From Paracyclopina nana (taxonomy: Eukaryota; Arthropoda; Copepoda; Cyclopoida; Cyclopettidae): 64,000 nucleotides of DNA. The position numbers were made by a program, and so were the translations under genes. The stretch covers positions 2,006,501 through 2,070,500 of the forward strand of contig JAGUCH010000007.1 of assembly GCA_019096065.1 (NCBI GenBank). The letters run 5' to 3'. Shown here in pieces: positions 21,148 to 32,062 of this stretch. The notes below the pieces were generated by a model. That model saw nothing but the letters and a program-made list of their open reading frames with translations. It made no database searches and had not been told where the DNA came from. Numbering within the stretch: the first letter of the stretch is position 1; each line of letters begins with the position of its first letter.

Positions 21148-22509
21148 TTATACTTTTGCATCTACCTACAAATGTACTTTATATCGTTGCGAAAAGCTAC
21201 TAAATTCAGCTGAACAATTTGATCCAGTCTTCTAGCTATTCTAGCTATAATTCATACATTCCAAAATATGAGCGCAATCAGGCTTTAAATTGCGCGTAAA
21301 CATAAAATATATCTATTTAAACCTAATGTGGGAAGATAAAACGAGGCGGAGAGAAAAGTTCGAAAAGCACGAATGAAACTTTGTTAGCCCGAGTGGCAGG
21401 GAGGGCAGTAATTTCGTCCATTTATCATCTTAATTTTGCGAAATACAGGGCGGCCTGCACGCAACTTTATAGCCTGTAATTCGATTTTTGTGCTGTCATA
21501 TTTTTGCCTAACAAATATCCCTGGCCCTTACAAACGCCGCACACTCCGCTCATTTTGAGTTGCAATTAGCCAATCGAGTTGCTCGCACTTGGCTAATCAG
21601 GAAGGGCGAGAGCGACACACGGGTCACGCCCCTTCAGCGCTTGCAACTACTAGGCACGCGCGTAAGCTAATGTGCTCTACGTTGTGGACCTTACGCTAGC
21701 GACGCACGGGTCACGCCTCTCCAGCGCTTGCGGCCGCACAGCTCACGTTTTTCGTCCGTTTTCCTAAAAAGATAAAAGGAACATGGCATTAAGGGCCTGT
21801 TCACCTACTTAATGTGACTGTTATTACGCAAAAATTAAGTAGCAATACTTCAGCTTATAAGCAGTAAAAATAGCGAAAAATGCTTAAATTGGCCAATTTT
21901 ATTAATTAATATTTGGCCAATAACTGACTGGTGAACATGGCCTAATGTGGTGTTCATCTATTAAAGAAAGGACAATCCTTATCTTCAACGCCTTTTTCCT
22001 TTGGCGAATAACTTTTAAGTACTGAGAGCTTGAGCTAAAAACTAGGAGTTATCAATGATTCTTAAAAGTTATTTTTTTATTTTTCTAAAAGTTTTAATGT
22101 GAAATAATGTTCCTAAGCACGAAAATCATAATAGTTATTTATTTCGAGCTGGGGCACGTAAAGAAGCTGAGCGAGGATTTTAAAATGGGAAAACTCGAGT
22201 ACAGTTTTACTAGCCCGAGCCTGCGAGGGCTGTGATTGTACGAGTGTATCCCCCAAATTGCTTAGAAAGAACTGTGATATAAAAGAGCTGAGTCGGATCG
22301 GTAAACTGAATTATAACACTAGGAAATCGTATTACAGTTTATAAAATCGTAAGTTTCCCCGCGACAAGGAAAGATGTCGTAGATGAACACCACATAAGTC
22401 CTATTGAAGTCATATATCTGTGCGTTGTTATTTGATGGATACGTATTTTCTTACAGATAATTAAATGTTTTAATTTCGGAAGTTTATTTAGTAAAAATAG
22501 ATTTTGCGT
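21148..22509. other. Intergenic region with short GC-rich direct repeats
   Basis: About 1.36 kb without a supportable gene. It contains two 32-bp direct repeats, 21613-21644 and 21700-21731 (ACGGGTCACGCC...CAGCGCTTGC, 4 differences), in an unusually GC-rich patch. One member of a dispersed family (22286-22341) is also found near 35.4 and 36.5 kb. Confidence 0.5.
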
Positions 22510-23384
22510 TCAGTGATTTTCTCTGTTCACTTTTATGAGCCTTTTTCTGAAGAACTTGCGGTCCTCCCCATTCATCATCCCCATGCCATTATTCATAGCT
22601 GTCAGCAAAGGTATTGAATCCTCATCAGGGTTCAAGCTGTTATCATCGATCAAATCTTGAGAGCCATCTTGATCGTCGCCATCATAGAATCCATCCCAGT
22701 AGTCAACATCAGTTGCGCTAGGCGTTGTTGTCAACCTCTGAAATCCATTTGTAGTTGAATAACCTGAAACTGTGTGGTCATTCAAGGCTGGACAATCATC
22801 GTACTCTTCTCCAGGTCCATGGCCTTCACAAGCCAAGTGAAATGGTCCTCCACAAACTCGAATTCTTCTACGACATCTTCGACTGCAAACTGATGGACAA
22901 GCCTCTGGTAGCCTTAGAAAATATCTATTTTTATGGAGCAATGGAACATAAAACGGGAAGATAGCTTTGAAATTGAATAACCCTAGTTGAGATTTTCTTA
23001 ACCGAGCTTGCGAGATCGGTAAAATTTAAATCCGAGATTTACCATTCTCCCCATTGTCCCCAACCCCAACCAATAGTGATTTCTGGGTTAGATGTTGTCC
23101 CAGGAATAATTGTGGTTGTGGTGATGTTGTATGCACTTCTCAGAAGCCGATTGCAATAAGTTGGATAAAATGGACTCCTGTGGGCCTGCAATTTTTTGCA
23201 ATCTTCTATTGTCTGCTCTCGAGATGCTGGGCTGTAGAATAGCCATCCATTTGCACCCTATTAATATTTATAACCAGTTTAGTTGACTAGCCGGGCAAAA
23301 TTCATTGTCTTGCCTTCCATATAGAACAAGTACAAAGTGAGTAAGTCTTACCAAAACGAGTTGCAACACGAGGATTTTTTGCAT
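22510..23384 (-). CDS. Secreted protein with one thrombospondin type-1 domain
   Basis: Three exons on the minus strand: 23384-23352, 23257-23043 and 22912-22510; phases agree; 216 aa. The tiny first exon encodes MQKILVLQLVL, which with the next exon's GANG forms a signal peptide. Residues ~15-70 are unassigned with two Cys and a Thr-rich patch. A TSP1 repeat spans the second intron: GWGWGQWGEW (Trp ladder), then CPSVCSRRCRRRIRVCGG and a distal pair of Cys. The C-terminal ~90 residues are acidic (DDGSQ/DEDS-rich) with a basic end. TSP1 domains bind glycans and matrix, so an extracellular role is likely. No orthologue name can be given. Confidence 0.75.
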
Positions 23385-23876
23385 TATTTTTTCGGTGATG
23401 TCTTTTTCTTCCACAAGTTAATGCGAAACTGTAATGTTTTAAATTCTGGCTGTATGATTTGCGCGCTTTAAATATAATGATATCTTCCAATGTCATCAGC
23501 AAACATGACAGCAGAATGCTTAAAAAGGTTACACTTTATACATGTTGACACTTGATGGCACAAAGCGGAAAAAAATAATCAATTTTTCCATTTTTAACAA
23601 TACTACTAATTATCCTATGTGAATTGACGCTAAAGAAATTTGCCCAACTCATTTGACGAGATTTTTTTTTCATTTTAACGAATTTTTAAAAATGCTCGTT
23701 TATATATTGTGACCTTTGGCCAAAAATGCGATCTTTGTCAGGAAATATGAAGCGTGTTCTATGTAAAGAAGATGACAGGCAAATTCCAATGCTAAAAGTA
23801 AATCCTCGTTATGCAGCAAGAGATATCCTCGCTGATGGCGTTATGTTGTCAATTTGCAAAAACTGGGAAAATCCTT

Positions 23877-26282
23877 TTATTTTCGAGCAGGACACCGTCT
23901 GGCACATCCGGCTACACAAGCCCCGAAAATGCGAGCGGAAAACGAAGGGCAAACATCAATGCACATTTCCAAGGCTCCACCTGGGCAATTTGATGATGAT
24001 GATGAAGCTACATTTTGAGCTGGCTGCTTAGGACTCATTGGAACGTTATTGAGATTGATCTGTTGTTGTGGCCTCACCAGACTTTGCTGCTTATTATTGG
24101 TATTGCTTGATGATCTTCTGGGAGAAGATGTTGATTGCTTAGTTGGCTGCGGAAATCGGCCATTTTGGGGCTGTTGTCGACGATTTTGCTGCTGCTGCTG
24201 CTGTTGTTGTTGGGGTCGTTTCTGGCCTTGGTTGCCTTGCTGCCGATTTCCATGATTGCTGGCCTTTTGTGCAGGCTGTTGTGGACCTTGGCTCTGTTTG
24301 GGCGGTGGTCGTCTTTCGTTGGCCTTTTTCGTTTGGCCGCCACTTCCCCCACCTTGAGCTTCAGCAGTGCGGTTCCTTGGGCCTCCAAATGGGCCAGGAC
24401 AACCATCGCACCCATCCCGAGTCTCTCTGTAATTCAAAAATAAATTACTACATACATATATGGTTAGGTGTCCGAGACGGGAAAAACCGACTCGGAAAAT
24501 TTGAGCGGAAACTGGAAAAATTAATATTATAGGTTGTTCTTGGCAAAAAGTAATTTCACGGCATTATCATAATTTAAAATCTCAGTTGAATTATAACCTT
24601 ATGTCGCCCTCGCAAAAGGGATATGGGTCCCAAGTTCCATCTGGGGTGCAAAACGAGCGAATGTCTGGGCCAGTGAGGCAATCGAATTCGCACACTCCGC
24701 CAGGATAATCATCAGAGCAGTATCCAGGAATGCCAGGGCATTGCCCTGGAATTTGCTGTTGCTGGCCAGGCTCGTGCTCGATGCATCGCGGTATATCGGT
24801 CCAAGTTCCGTCAGCCTGCAATTAGCTGATTTTAATGAAAATGATAGTTATTTAATAGGGCAAGATTGATCAACCTGGCACTCGGGCACGTTGGGTCTTC
24901 CAAAGGCACAGACTACTGTGCAAATGGATCCAGGATAGGATTCGGAGCAGTAGCCTGGGAATCCAGGGCAAGTCCTCAGCTGCCTTTTTTCAAGCACACG
25001 AATGGCTGAAAATGTAAATAATTTTGAAAAGATCTTTGCAGCGCTCGCTACGTTCGAGCTAGAAAAGTTGTGCTCGTGTTTTGAACATGAATAATGTTAC
25101 AAAAAATAGCTGATAGAGAGTCTTTTTAATCGCATGTCATGGCAAAGAACAGTTACTCTGTAGGATTTACAAAATGAGAGATGACAGAGCTTGAACGTTA
25201 ATAGATAAAGGAAATTCTTCAAAATGATTAGCAAAGCGTATAAAAAACCATTAGCTCACTTCTGTAGTTCAAACGATTAGAGCAAAAACGATTTGCCATC
25301 AAAAAGTACAAAAAGTCCTTTTTTACCTACGCGGTAACGGTCTTTTGATGTACAAATTAGCTGTAGCTCAATTTTATAGTGAAGTTTGCAAATTGCTTTT
25401 CCAGCTTATTTCACAATTTGGATCATCAATTAAAGCTAGATCGTGACTTTTATTGTCCCTTCTTCAGTCCTGGGAAAAAATGAGCAATAATAACTATACA
25501 TGGCCTTGACACTAAATAAAGTAACTAATTGTGGGACCACCTTTCGAGTTAATATCCTGTCATTGCTTTGCACAACCGAAATCATGAGCAAAACGTTGAA
25601 AAACAATGGGGATTAAAGTCGCTTTAACTTGAACTTTAGCTATCAGTTATCATTTAATTGAAATGTCCCCTTGACAGCAAGCAGAAAGAGATTTGCTGCA
25701 GAGCTTTGAAAGTGCATCATCATGGACACATATCTTGCTATACAATATGTGAAGAGCTTTTAGGATTTGATTGTCCTCATACTATTGAAAAATGAGAGGC
25801 ATTAATTCACCAGGGATGTAAGATAACGCGTTTTCCAGGCATTTTTTTTCTCCATCTAAATTGACTTGGGCACACAAAGAAGGTCAAGGGTAAAAAATTG
25901 ACCTCCTGATTAGTGCACTAAAAAGGATGCAACAGATTTGCTCGCGTGGTCAAATTACGCACGCAATTATGGCAAATAATTACGGTTGCTAAAATGCTGC
26001 ATTTATGTACTTAAAGCCAGATGGAAACAGGGCTGTCGGTGTTGATATCGCGTTTTCATCTCATTACATGTATGAAATCGCCAAATAATTTTATTTCAAG
26101 GGCCAAAATGGTCACATCTGGCAACACTTTCACCCCATTGATTGCAACGCCATCTGTTGAGCCAGGGTAATTTTCTTCATGTAAAACTTATTTTCCAGTA
26201 TCTTTTTTATGGTCAACTTACCTTTAGATGCATGAAAGACTACAATGAGAACTGCAAGCGTTGCAATTACTGCCTTCGCCAT
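23877..26282 (-). CDS. Secreted protein with two CPGxPGYC Cys-rich repeats, Gln/Pro-rich linker and Cys-rich tail
   Basis: Four exons on the minus strand: 26282-26222, 25005-24875, 24815-24598 and 24426-23877; the frame closes at 319 aa. Exon 1 encodes a clean signal peptide, MAKAVIATLAVLIVVFHASK, about 1.2 kb upstream of exon 2. The phase-1 junction and good donor (AAAG|GTAAGT) support the join. Two repeats of ~50 residues follow the pattern CPGxPGYCSxxYPGxxCxxxC...C...DGTW...PxC, resembling sushi/CCP-like or chitin-binding modules, though I cannot assign them. A Gln/Pro/Asn-rich linker (a 9-Gln run) follows, then a tail with CPGGALEMCIDVC and CxxxC motifs. The same-strand TSP1 gene lies directly downstream, and both look extracellular. 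Function unknown. Confidence 0.7.
25006..26221 (-). other. Long first intron of the CPGxPGYC-repeat gene
   Basis: 1216 nt, far longer than most introns in the window. I see no ORF or recognisable repeat in it. It may hold regulatory sequence, but nothing specific is visible. Confidence 0.5.
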
Positions 26283-26623
26283 GGCCTTTTTTTAAAGGCC
26301 AAGCTCGAGAATAGTGCTCTTTTTCAAAAAGAAAAATGCGATCGAGCTGTACAAAAGCTCAGATGGCAACTAAGATTTTTTTACGAACGATATGCGATGC
26401 TGATGAGTTTTGTGGGGTCCGCGCGCATCTCCACACCAGACTTTACGAGCGTCTTGATGCTGGTTGATAAGCGCAGTGTATATATAACTGCAGAGCCCCT
26501 CAAAAAAGAAACACAAAGCCATGGCACAAATTATACACATAAAATGGAACAACGCCCTTTAGTCTCCAAGTTGAGAAAAGTCACACAAAAATTGTTGTTG
26601 CGGTGAACCACAAAATGTCATTC

Positions 26624-27137
26624 TTATACATCGATCTCACTCACATCAGTGATGTCATCATCAATTATGTAGGGCTTGCCATGATCTCCAGCAGACCTAA
26701 ATTGGATGCTTTGGAAATAAATCCAAGAAATAGTAGAAATGATGTTGTCACCTGTAATCAGTGAGATGGGGCAAAGTGAGCATATCTGGCTTGTAATTGG
26801 GCAAAAAGTAAGCCCAGCATTTCATGACACTTTTGCTCGTGTCCAATAGCAGAACGTCCTCTTCTCTTCTATGATAATAATTCGGATGTCCTTCAAATTC
26901 ATCCAGGACAGCCAACAATTCATCTCCCACTTTGTAAATTTCCCCCTGAATATTGTTGCCAACTCCAGGTTGATCCAGCAGGAAAGGAATGTTGAACTTG
27001 GATGCAATGACCAAAGGGTACTTGCAAATAGTTTGAGCTTTTCCCAGAAATTGCCATTGGCCTTGACCTTTGGATTGAAGCACATGATGGTTGGGCTCGC
27101 CTGCCTTTAATGTTCCATACACGAAAACATGGTGCAT
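26624..27137 (-). CDS. GGACT: Gamma-glutamylaminecyclotransferase-like protein
   Basis: Two exons, 27137-26752 and 26696-26624 (55-nt intron); 152 aa. The start MHHVFVYGTLKAGEPNHHVL is the family signature (YGTLxxGxPN, the glycine-rich substrate loop). The catalytic Glu lies in the LDEFEGHPNYYHRR block. The family splits gamma-glutamyl-epsilon-lysine into free lysine and 5-oxoproline after crosslinked proteins are degraded (GGACT/AIG2-like fold). The short second exon adds a flexible acidic tail. It is first of three closely spaced minus-strand genes (GGACT, the DUF547 gene, POLR3H). Confidence 0.88.
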
Positions 27138-27203
27138 GATGATGACCTAAAAAATGTTACAATTGTGCAGCAGGAAAACATTGGAATTGAGCAATCAAAG
27201 CGT

Positions 27204-28202
27204 TTATTTTGCGTTCAATTGCCAATTGTAATCTTTGAATGCAATCTTTTCCTCAGTCGATTCGGTGCTGATCACTTTCAGCACTTCTTGTTTGAGCTCA
27301 TCATTTGTGATGTAGCCACATAATTTTTCGAGCACTTCAGTGTCAGTCTGGCCGAAATCCAGCTTGTACCACAGCAGCAATTTGCTCAAGAGGATCGTTT
27401 TGCCCGACTCTTTGACTTGCACCTCTTGGTTGCAAAAAGAGGTTGCAGCAATGTTGAGCTGATGCTCCAGTTTGTCATGGCTGTAAATCCTTATTGGTGG
27501 GCAAGAGTTGGCACCACAATTCAGGGCGAAATGGATGCGAGGGTCAAAGTTGGACAAAACGAGTTTTTTGCGCGGATCATCTGCCTCAAACTTGGGCTTG
27601 TTATCATTTGGATGACCCTTGTTACACCTCAAAATGCCATGCTCGATCTCATCAAGGGTGAACAAAAGTCCGCTCACATTATAGGCAAAATTACTCCACA
27701 TCCCCTAATTTGATAATTGCATAATTATACTAATGCCTTCTGGACATGTTGCTTTTATAATACCTGAACGCCCAAAGGGGTTTCTGGCAAGCTTTCAAGG
27801 GCGACAAGAGCATGAATCATTTGGATGTTGTACAAGTTGATGAAAAATGCTTTCCTTTCCTCCTCTACCATTTGGTCAAGATTCACATAGCTGCAACTAT
27901 TCATTTAAAACAGGCAATAAAAAATGCTTTAAAAATTACCAGAGTTTCTTGGCGAGCTCTTTGTAGTCTGAAAAAGCATCACTCAAACTCATAGATTTGT
28001 AGTCGACAGAAGATCCATCTTCCGACATAAAATTGGATTTCAAAGTAAGCATTGCCTTCCTCAGAAGGTGGACAATTTCAGTGGAGCCGACATCTACAAA
28101 TCAGGCAAAAAAAGGACTATCTTGTGTTTATGAAAACGAATAAATGACTGTCCTACCTTTGGCAGCCCCATTCGTATCTTCATTTAACACGATGATTGAC
28201 AT
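27204..28202 (-). CDS. DUF547 domain protein
   Basis: Four exons on the minus strand: 28202-28157, 28093-27940, 27890-27764 and 27704-27204; introns 49-63 nt; 275 aa. The N-terminal part (VHLLRKAMLTLKSNF...YKELAKKL) leads into the family block ERKAFFINLYNIQMIHALV. In the last exon, DPRIHFALNCGANSCPPIRIY is the DUF547 signature with conserved Cys and His. DUF547 proteins are found in bacteria, plants and animals and the domain has no established activity; a thiol-protease-like fold has been suggested for such sets, which I treat as inference. Complete by frame and boundaries. Confidence 0.85.
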
Positions 28203-28324
28203 TTTCTAGATGAAACAAAAGTAGTTGAAATAGTTGGTCACCCAATGAAGGTTCAAGGAGTACATCAAATTAGATAATGATTATTATCATAACAACACTT
28301 ATAGAATTATGTAACTCAAATATG

Positions 28325-28939
28325 TCACGAATTCCACCATGATAATAGTCCAAGGCCAGGCTCATTGATGCTTGCCGAAATCTGATATGGCACTTTAGAC
28401 TCCTCTTCAGTCATCGATTTTATGTCTTTCCCTTTTGAGTCGGGAGCTGAAGGTGACGTGTCGACGAACAACTCTGAGGTGACACGGAATCGAATCTCCT
28501 CTCCAGGATCCATGTAGAGATCATGGTGGTCTCCATCTTCGGTGGGATATTCCCACACCCAAACTTGATCCGACTCGTCGAATCTGCACGGGTGCTGCAG
28601 CGCTTCCGCGGGCACAAAAATGTCGTCAAAAAAGCCGAGGTTCAGGACAAGTCCTTCTTTGGTTGAGCCCTTGATTTTGCCAACTAGAACTTCCTCAATG
28701 AAGGGACGGAACACGAGGACTCGAAATGTAACTTTGGTGTGGCTGGCGCCGTCTCCGGCGATGACGTGACTCTCTCCAATCTTCAGTATGTCAAAGAGGG
28801 AGATCACGAGACCAACGTCTTTCACTACTTTGTTGGCAAGTTTGGCATTCAGAGAGTCGGCCAACGCCTCAGGTAGCGGCCGACTGAAATGTCTTGGCTC
28901 AATGCGCACCATTGAAGTCATCTTGGTCGTCACGAACAT
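28325..28939 (-). CDS. POLR3H: RNA polymerase III subunit RPC8 (RPC25)
   Basis: A 204-aa single-exon ORF. The N-terminal SHS2/RPB7 part includes LNAKLANKVVKDVGLVISLFDI and GDGASHTKVTFRVLVFRPF. The S1/OB part includes GFFDDIFVPAEALQHP and QVWVWEY. The protein ends with the diagnostic EPGLGLLSWW. It forms the RPC8/RPC9 stalk used in initiation on tRNA and 5S genes. The start codon at 28939 precedes the conserved region by two residues (MFV). It is divergent from TRAPPC5, with 195 bp between starts. Confidence 0.95.
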   Translation of the reverse strand: MFVTTKMTSMVRIEPRHFSRPLPEALADSLNAKLANKVVKDVGLVISLFDILKIGESHVIAGDGASHTKVTFRVLVFRPFIEEVLVGKIKGSTKEGLVLNLGFFDDIFVPAEALQHPCRFDESDQVWVWEYPTEDGDHHDLYMDPGEEIRFRVTSELFVDTSPSAPDSKGKDIKSMTEEESKVPYQISASINEPGLGLLSWWNS

Positions 28940-29134
28940 TTTCGCGATAAAAAAAATTAATGAGCAACAGATTTTTGTTTACAAAAACTGCAGAGTTACT
29001 TAAAAGAGCGCGAAAAGGACATTTTATGGTTGAATGCGGCTGTTTTCATCAAATACTGGCGTTTTTAACTTTTTGATGTCAAATAAAAATAAAAAAGAAT
29101 GAAAGCAGAGTTGCAAAGTCTGAGAAATTGAAAA

Positions 29135-29740
29135 ATGTCATCGAATGCTCCTGGTACGGGTGTGGCTATTTACCAGCCTTCACCGACGCCAGTGATTCGG
29201 CCCAAAACCAGCATTCTCGACAAGTCTTTGAGCAGGGGAAAGCAAGAAGTGTCATTGTCAGCTTTTGCTCTGCTTTTTTCGGAAATCGTTCAATATTGCC
29301 AAAGTAGGAGTTCCACGGTGCCCGAATTGCAGGGAAAACTGCACGAATTGGGATTCCAAGTTGGGGCCCGCATTCTCGACCTTGTTTTCGTGCGCGAAAA
29401 GGCTGCGAGGAGGGAAACGAAGCTTTTAAATGTCCTGCTCTTTGTCAAATCCACTTTGTGGAAGACGCTGTTTGGCAAAGAAGCCGACAAACTGGAGCAT
29501 GCCAACGATGACGAGCGCACGTATTATGTCATTGAGAAGGAGCCCCTTGTGAACAAGTTCATTTCAGTGCCCAAAGACAAAGGATCGCTAAATTGTGCAG
29601 CATTCGAGGCTGGCATCATTGAGGCCGTTTTGGACGGGTGCAACTTCCCGGCAAAGGTCACCGCTCATTGGCATAAGGGCACTACATTTATGGTCAAATT
29701 TGATGAGCACGTCATCGCCAGAGATAGGCAAATGGAGTAA
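29135..29740 (+). CDS. TRAPPC5: TRAPP complex subunit 5 (Trs31)
   Basis: A 201-aa single-exon ORF with the bet3/TRAPP fold: PKTSILDKSLSRGKQEVSLSAFALLFSEIVQY, then LGFQVGARILDLVFVREK, FVKSTLWKTLFGKEADKLEHANDDERTYY and FEAGIIEAVLDGCNFPAKVTAHWH. It is a core subunit of TRAPPII/III, the Rab1/Rab11 exchange complexes on ER-Golgi and Golgi membranes. Length and ends match animal orthologues, and AATAAA follows the stop within ~30 bp. Confidence 0.96.
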   Translation: MSSNAPGTGVAIYQPSPTPVIRPKTSILDKSLSRGKQEVSLSAFALLFSEIVQYCQSRSSTVPELQGKLHELGFQVGARILDLVFVREKAARRETKLLNVLLFVKSTLWKTLFGKEADKLEHANDDERTYYVIEKEPLVNKFISVPKDKGSLNCAAFEAGIIEAVLDGCNFPAKVTAHWHKGTTFMVKFDEHVIARDRQME

Positions 29741-29814
29741 TCTATTATCAGTATGTTCATTTCGAAAATAAACAAATGTGAGAGGGAACGTGGTCTTTTG
29801 TCATTCAAATTATC

Positions 29815-30133
29815 CTAGAGTGAGGGAATTTCGTCGACTTTTTTGTGTACTATTTTTATGCTTTTGCCACACTTGACGACCACATAAGCATGGTCAGAGT
29901 AAAGAAAGCTCAGTCGTTTGAAAGGCTCTTCGTGTGATTCTGACAAAAGGAGAAGGGATTTGGTCACCACTTTGGCAACGTGTTCGTTGTTTTCTAGTGA
30001 ACCAGACGACTGCAAAATTGCCCCCTAAAATTGAAAAAAAGCAACTGTTTTAGCATTCTTTCATTGTAGGAAATGAACTCACGTCCAGGCTTAGGGTCAA
30101 TTGCCCAAGAACTTCGTCACTGTGTCCACTCAT
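29815..30133 (-). CDS. LAMTOR4: Ragulator subunit LAMTOR4
   Basis: Two exons, 30133-30083 and 30024-29815 (58-nt intron, phase 0); 86 aa. The roadblock-like fold is recognisable from SSGSLENNEHVAKVVTKSL, FKRLSFLYSDHAYVVVKCGKSIKIVHKK. LAMTOR4 is one of five Ragulator subunits that tether Rag GTPases and mTORC1 to the lysosome. The first exon supplies only 17 residues (MSGHSDEVLGQLTLSLD), and the junction restores the family's GAxLxSSGxLEN block. It is convergent with TRAPPC5 (~75 bp). Confidence 0.85.
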
Positions 30134-30694
30134 TTGTGCGTTCCTACGGTGATTCTTTGGCTTGTGGGGGAGTAAAACCAGGTATTGAAATGCAACTAGA
30201 GCTTAACTAAAGTTCACCACCCTTGTCAATACATAAACTGGAGTCCGGAGCACGGTTGTTTTCAATCACACCTTTAACTTATGCCATATTTTTGAAAATC
30301 CGCGCAGATAATCCTAGGAAACGCCAAAAGTGAACAACGTGATAACTCAAATATGTTTACACAGATACAGCTCCTAAGCTGATTGTGGCAACATCAAAAA
30401 CTCAATTATCGAATGGAAACTGCATCGAATTTTAAGACGAGTCTCATTTTTTTATTGACCTAGTCGGCTAACTTATTAGGTAAATGACACTACAAATTAG
30501 GTAATTAACTTCAAGAAATCAACCAAAATTTTCCAGATTTTCAAATATCAATTTTTTTATTGTGAAATTACTATCCGAATTAATGTTATCTTATGTTAAT
30601 GGACGCAGTAGGCCTAAAGCTTCTCCACGCAGTTTTTTAACTAAACATTACTTTTTCGCAAAAAATAGTTAGCGAAATCACGGTGAGTTAAATA
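30134..30694. other. Intergenic region between LAMTOR4 and ATP23-like starts
   Basis: 560 bp between divergent start codons, AT-rich. It probably carries both promoters, but no specific element is recognised. Confidence 0.45.
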
Positions 30695-31475
30695 ATGCCT
30701 AAGGAAGTGCCACCTTCGGAAAATCCAGCCTTTCAGGATTTGTACCCAGAACGTAAAGGAGTGAAAAAGGCATTCATAACGGCCGAATACATCTCCGGCT
30801 CAGCCAATCGAGAGGGATACTTGTTAACGTGCCAAAATCAAGTGATCAACTGCTTAGAAAAAGTCCCTTACCTCAAACTTTTGTGGGGTGCAATCGAGTC
30901 GCAAGGCTGCAAATTGGACTTGCCCAGAAATTTTTCATGTGAAATTTGCAAACGCGGAGTCAAGCACGAAAATCGAGGAACTTATGACGAGTCTACGAAT
31001 CAGGTGATATAATTACTTTTCATTGGCACTCATTTAAATTGGAGCTAAAATGCCTTGTTGTTGTCAGGTAGTTGTATGTGCTAATAATGTCACGCAAGCA
31101 AGCTGTTGTGGCTCCTTGATTCGCAACATGATTGCCATGTTTGACAATTGCGGCAACAAAATTGATCACTCCAACGTGGAACACCTAGCTTGCACTGAAA
31201 TTCGCAAGGCCAATCTTGCCAATTGCAACTACTTGATTTACTTGCAAAAGCCACGTGCAACTTTCTCAGTGGATTCTTGCCACAAAGATTGTGTCAAGTG
31301 GACTGCTATTGAGTCGCTGAACAAGGCCAAATTCGTCCCTTTAGAAGCTGCTGAAGCTGCCGTCGAGAAAGTGTTTGACAAGTGTTATAAGGATTTAGAA
31401 CCCATAGGGAGAAGAGCCTTTAATTCCGCTGACATGCATCGTGCTACCACTGAAAGCTACTTATTTGGCTATTGA
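30695..31475 (+). CDS. ATP23-family paralogue lacking the HExxH zinc motif
   Basis: Two exons, 30695-31003 and 31068-31475 (64-nt intron, phase 0); 238 aa. It aligns with mitochondrial metalloprotease ATP23: CEICKRGVKHENRGTYDE, then NQVVVCANNV, and VEHLACTEIRKANLANC with the conserved EHLACTEIR helix, then the Cys-rich C-terminus ending KCYKDLEPIGR. At the position of HELxH the sequence reads IRNMIAMFDNCG, so both zinc His and the catalytic Glu are missing. It is therefore expected to be proteolytically dead, although the ORF, intron and Cys pattern are intact. It ends 14 nt before the ATG of an apparently active copy. It may act as a chaperone or regulator, or it may be an early pseudogene. 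Confidence 0.85.
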
Positions 31476-31489
31476 ATGTAGTCGACATC

Positions 31490-32062
31490 ATGTCTGACGA
31501 CATAGCTTCTTGTGAAAGGAACATTCTTAGTGCTTTGAAGAACAGTGCCAAAGTCAAGCTACTTATGGAATCCCTAAAAGTGTCTGGTTGTCAAGTCATT
31601 CCACATCGTCATATGGCATGCACACCTTGTGATGCAAAGCTGTCAGGTGGCTACGATAAGGAAAACAACCAGATTGTCATTTGCTCAAATGTGTGCAAAA
31701 GCCCGGAAAAGGTTGAGGAGATTTTGGCGCATGAACTGGTTCATCTGTATGACTATTGCACAGTCAACATCGATTTTGGCAATATTGAGCATTTGGCGTG
31801 CACCGAGATCAGAGCTAGCAATTTGACTGCTTGCAGTTTCCCAAATTTTGAACATTTCTCCCATGAGGCTTGCGTGAAACAGAAAGCATCCATGTCAGTG
31901 TCCATTATTAAAGGGGTTGCTTATAGTGAAGCTATGGCGGTCGTAAATCGAGTTTATCCCAAATGCTTTTCTGATCTTGAGCCCATTGGTCGAAACTCTG
32001 GTGCTCAGAGTGATTGTCTGGCTTTGCGTGAGTTTTTGCACTTCAATGCTTGTAGTAAATAA
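31490..32062 (+). CDS. ATP23: Mitochondrial inner-membrane protease ATP23
   Basis: A 190-aa single-exon ORF from ATG 31490 (MSDDIASCERN). It has the complete M76 signature: ILAHELVHLYDYC (HExxH), followed by the acidic DFGNIEHLACTEIRASNLTAC block and a C-terminal CVKQKASMS...VYPKCFSDLEPIGR. In yeast ATP23 matures Atp6 and assists F1Fo assembly from the intermembrane space. The upstream CTPC pair and the multiple Cys fit an oxidised IMS protein. It starts only 14 nt after the upstream paralogue, with no visible promoter between, suggesting a shared transcript. Compared with the upstream copy it lacks the ~60-residue N-terminal part and the intron. Confidence 0.9.
   Translation: MSDDIASCERNILSALKNSAKVKLLMESLKVSGCQVIPHRHMACTPCDAKLSGGYDKENNQIVICSNVCKSPEKVEEILAHELVHLYDYCTVNIDFGNIEHLACTEIRASNLTACSFPNFEHFSHEACVKQKASMSVSIIKGVAYSEAMAVVNRVYPKCFSDLEPIGRNSGAQSDCLALREFLHFNACSK

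Noticed and set aside
26142-26606. 154-aa plus-strand ORF
   Set aside because: Overlaps the signal-peptide exon of the opposite-strand secreted gene and has no domain.
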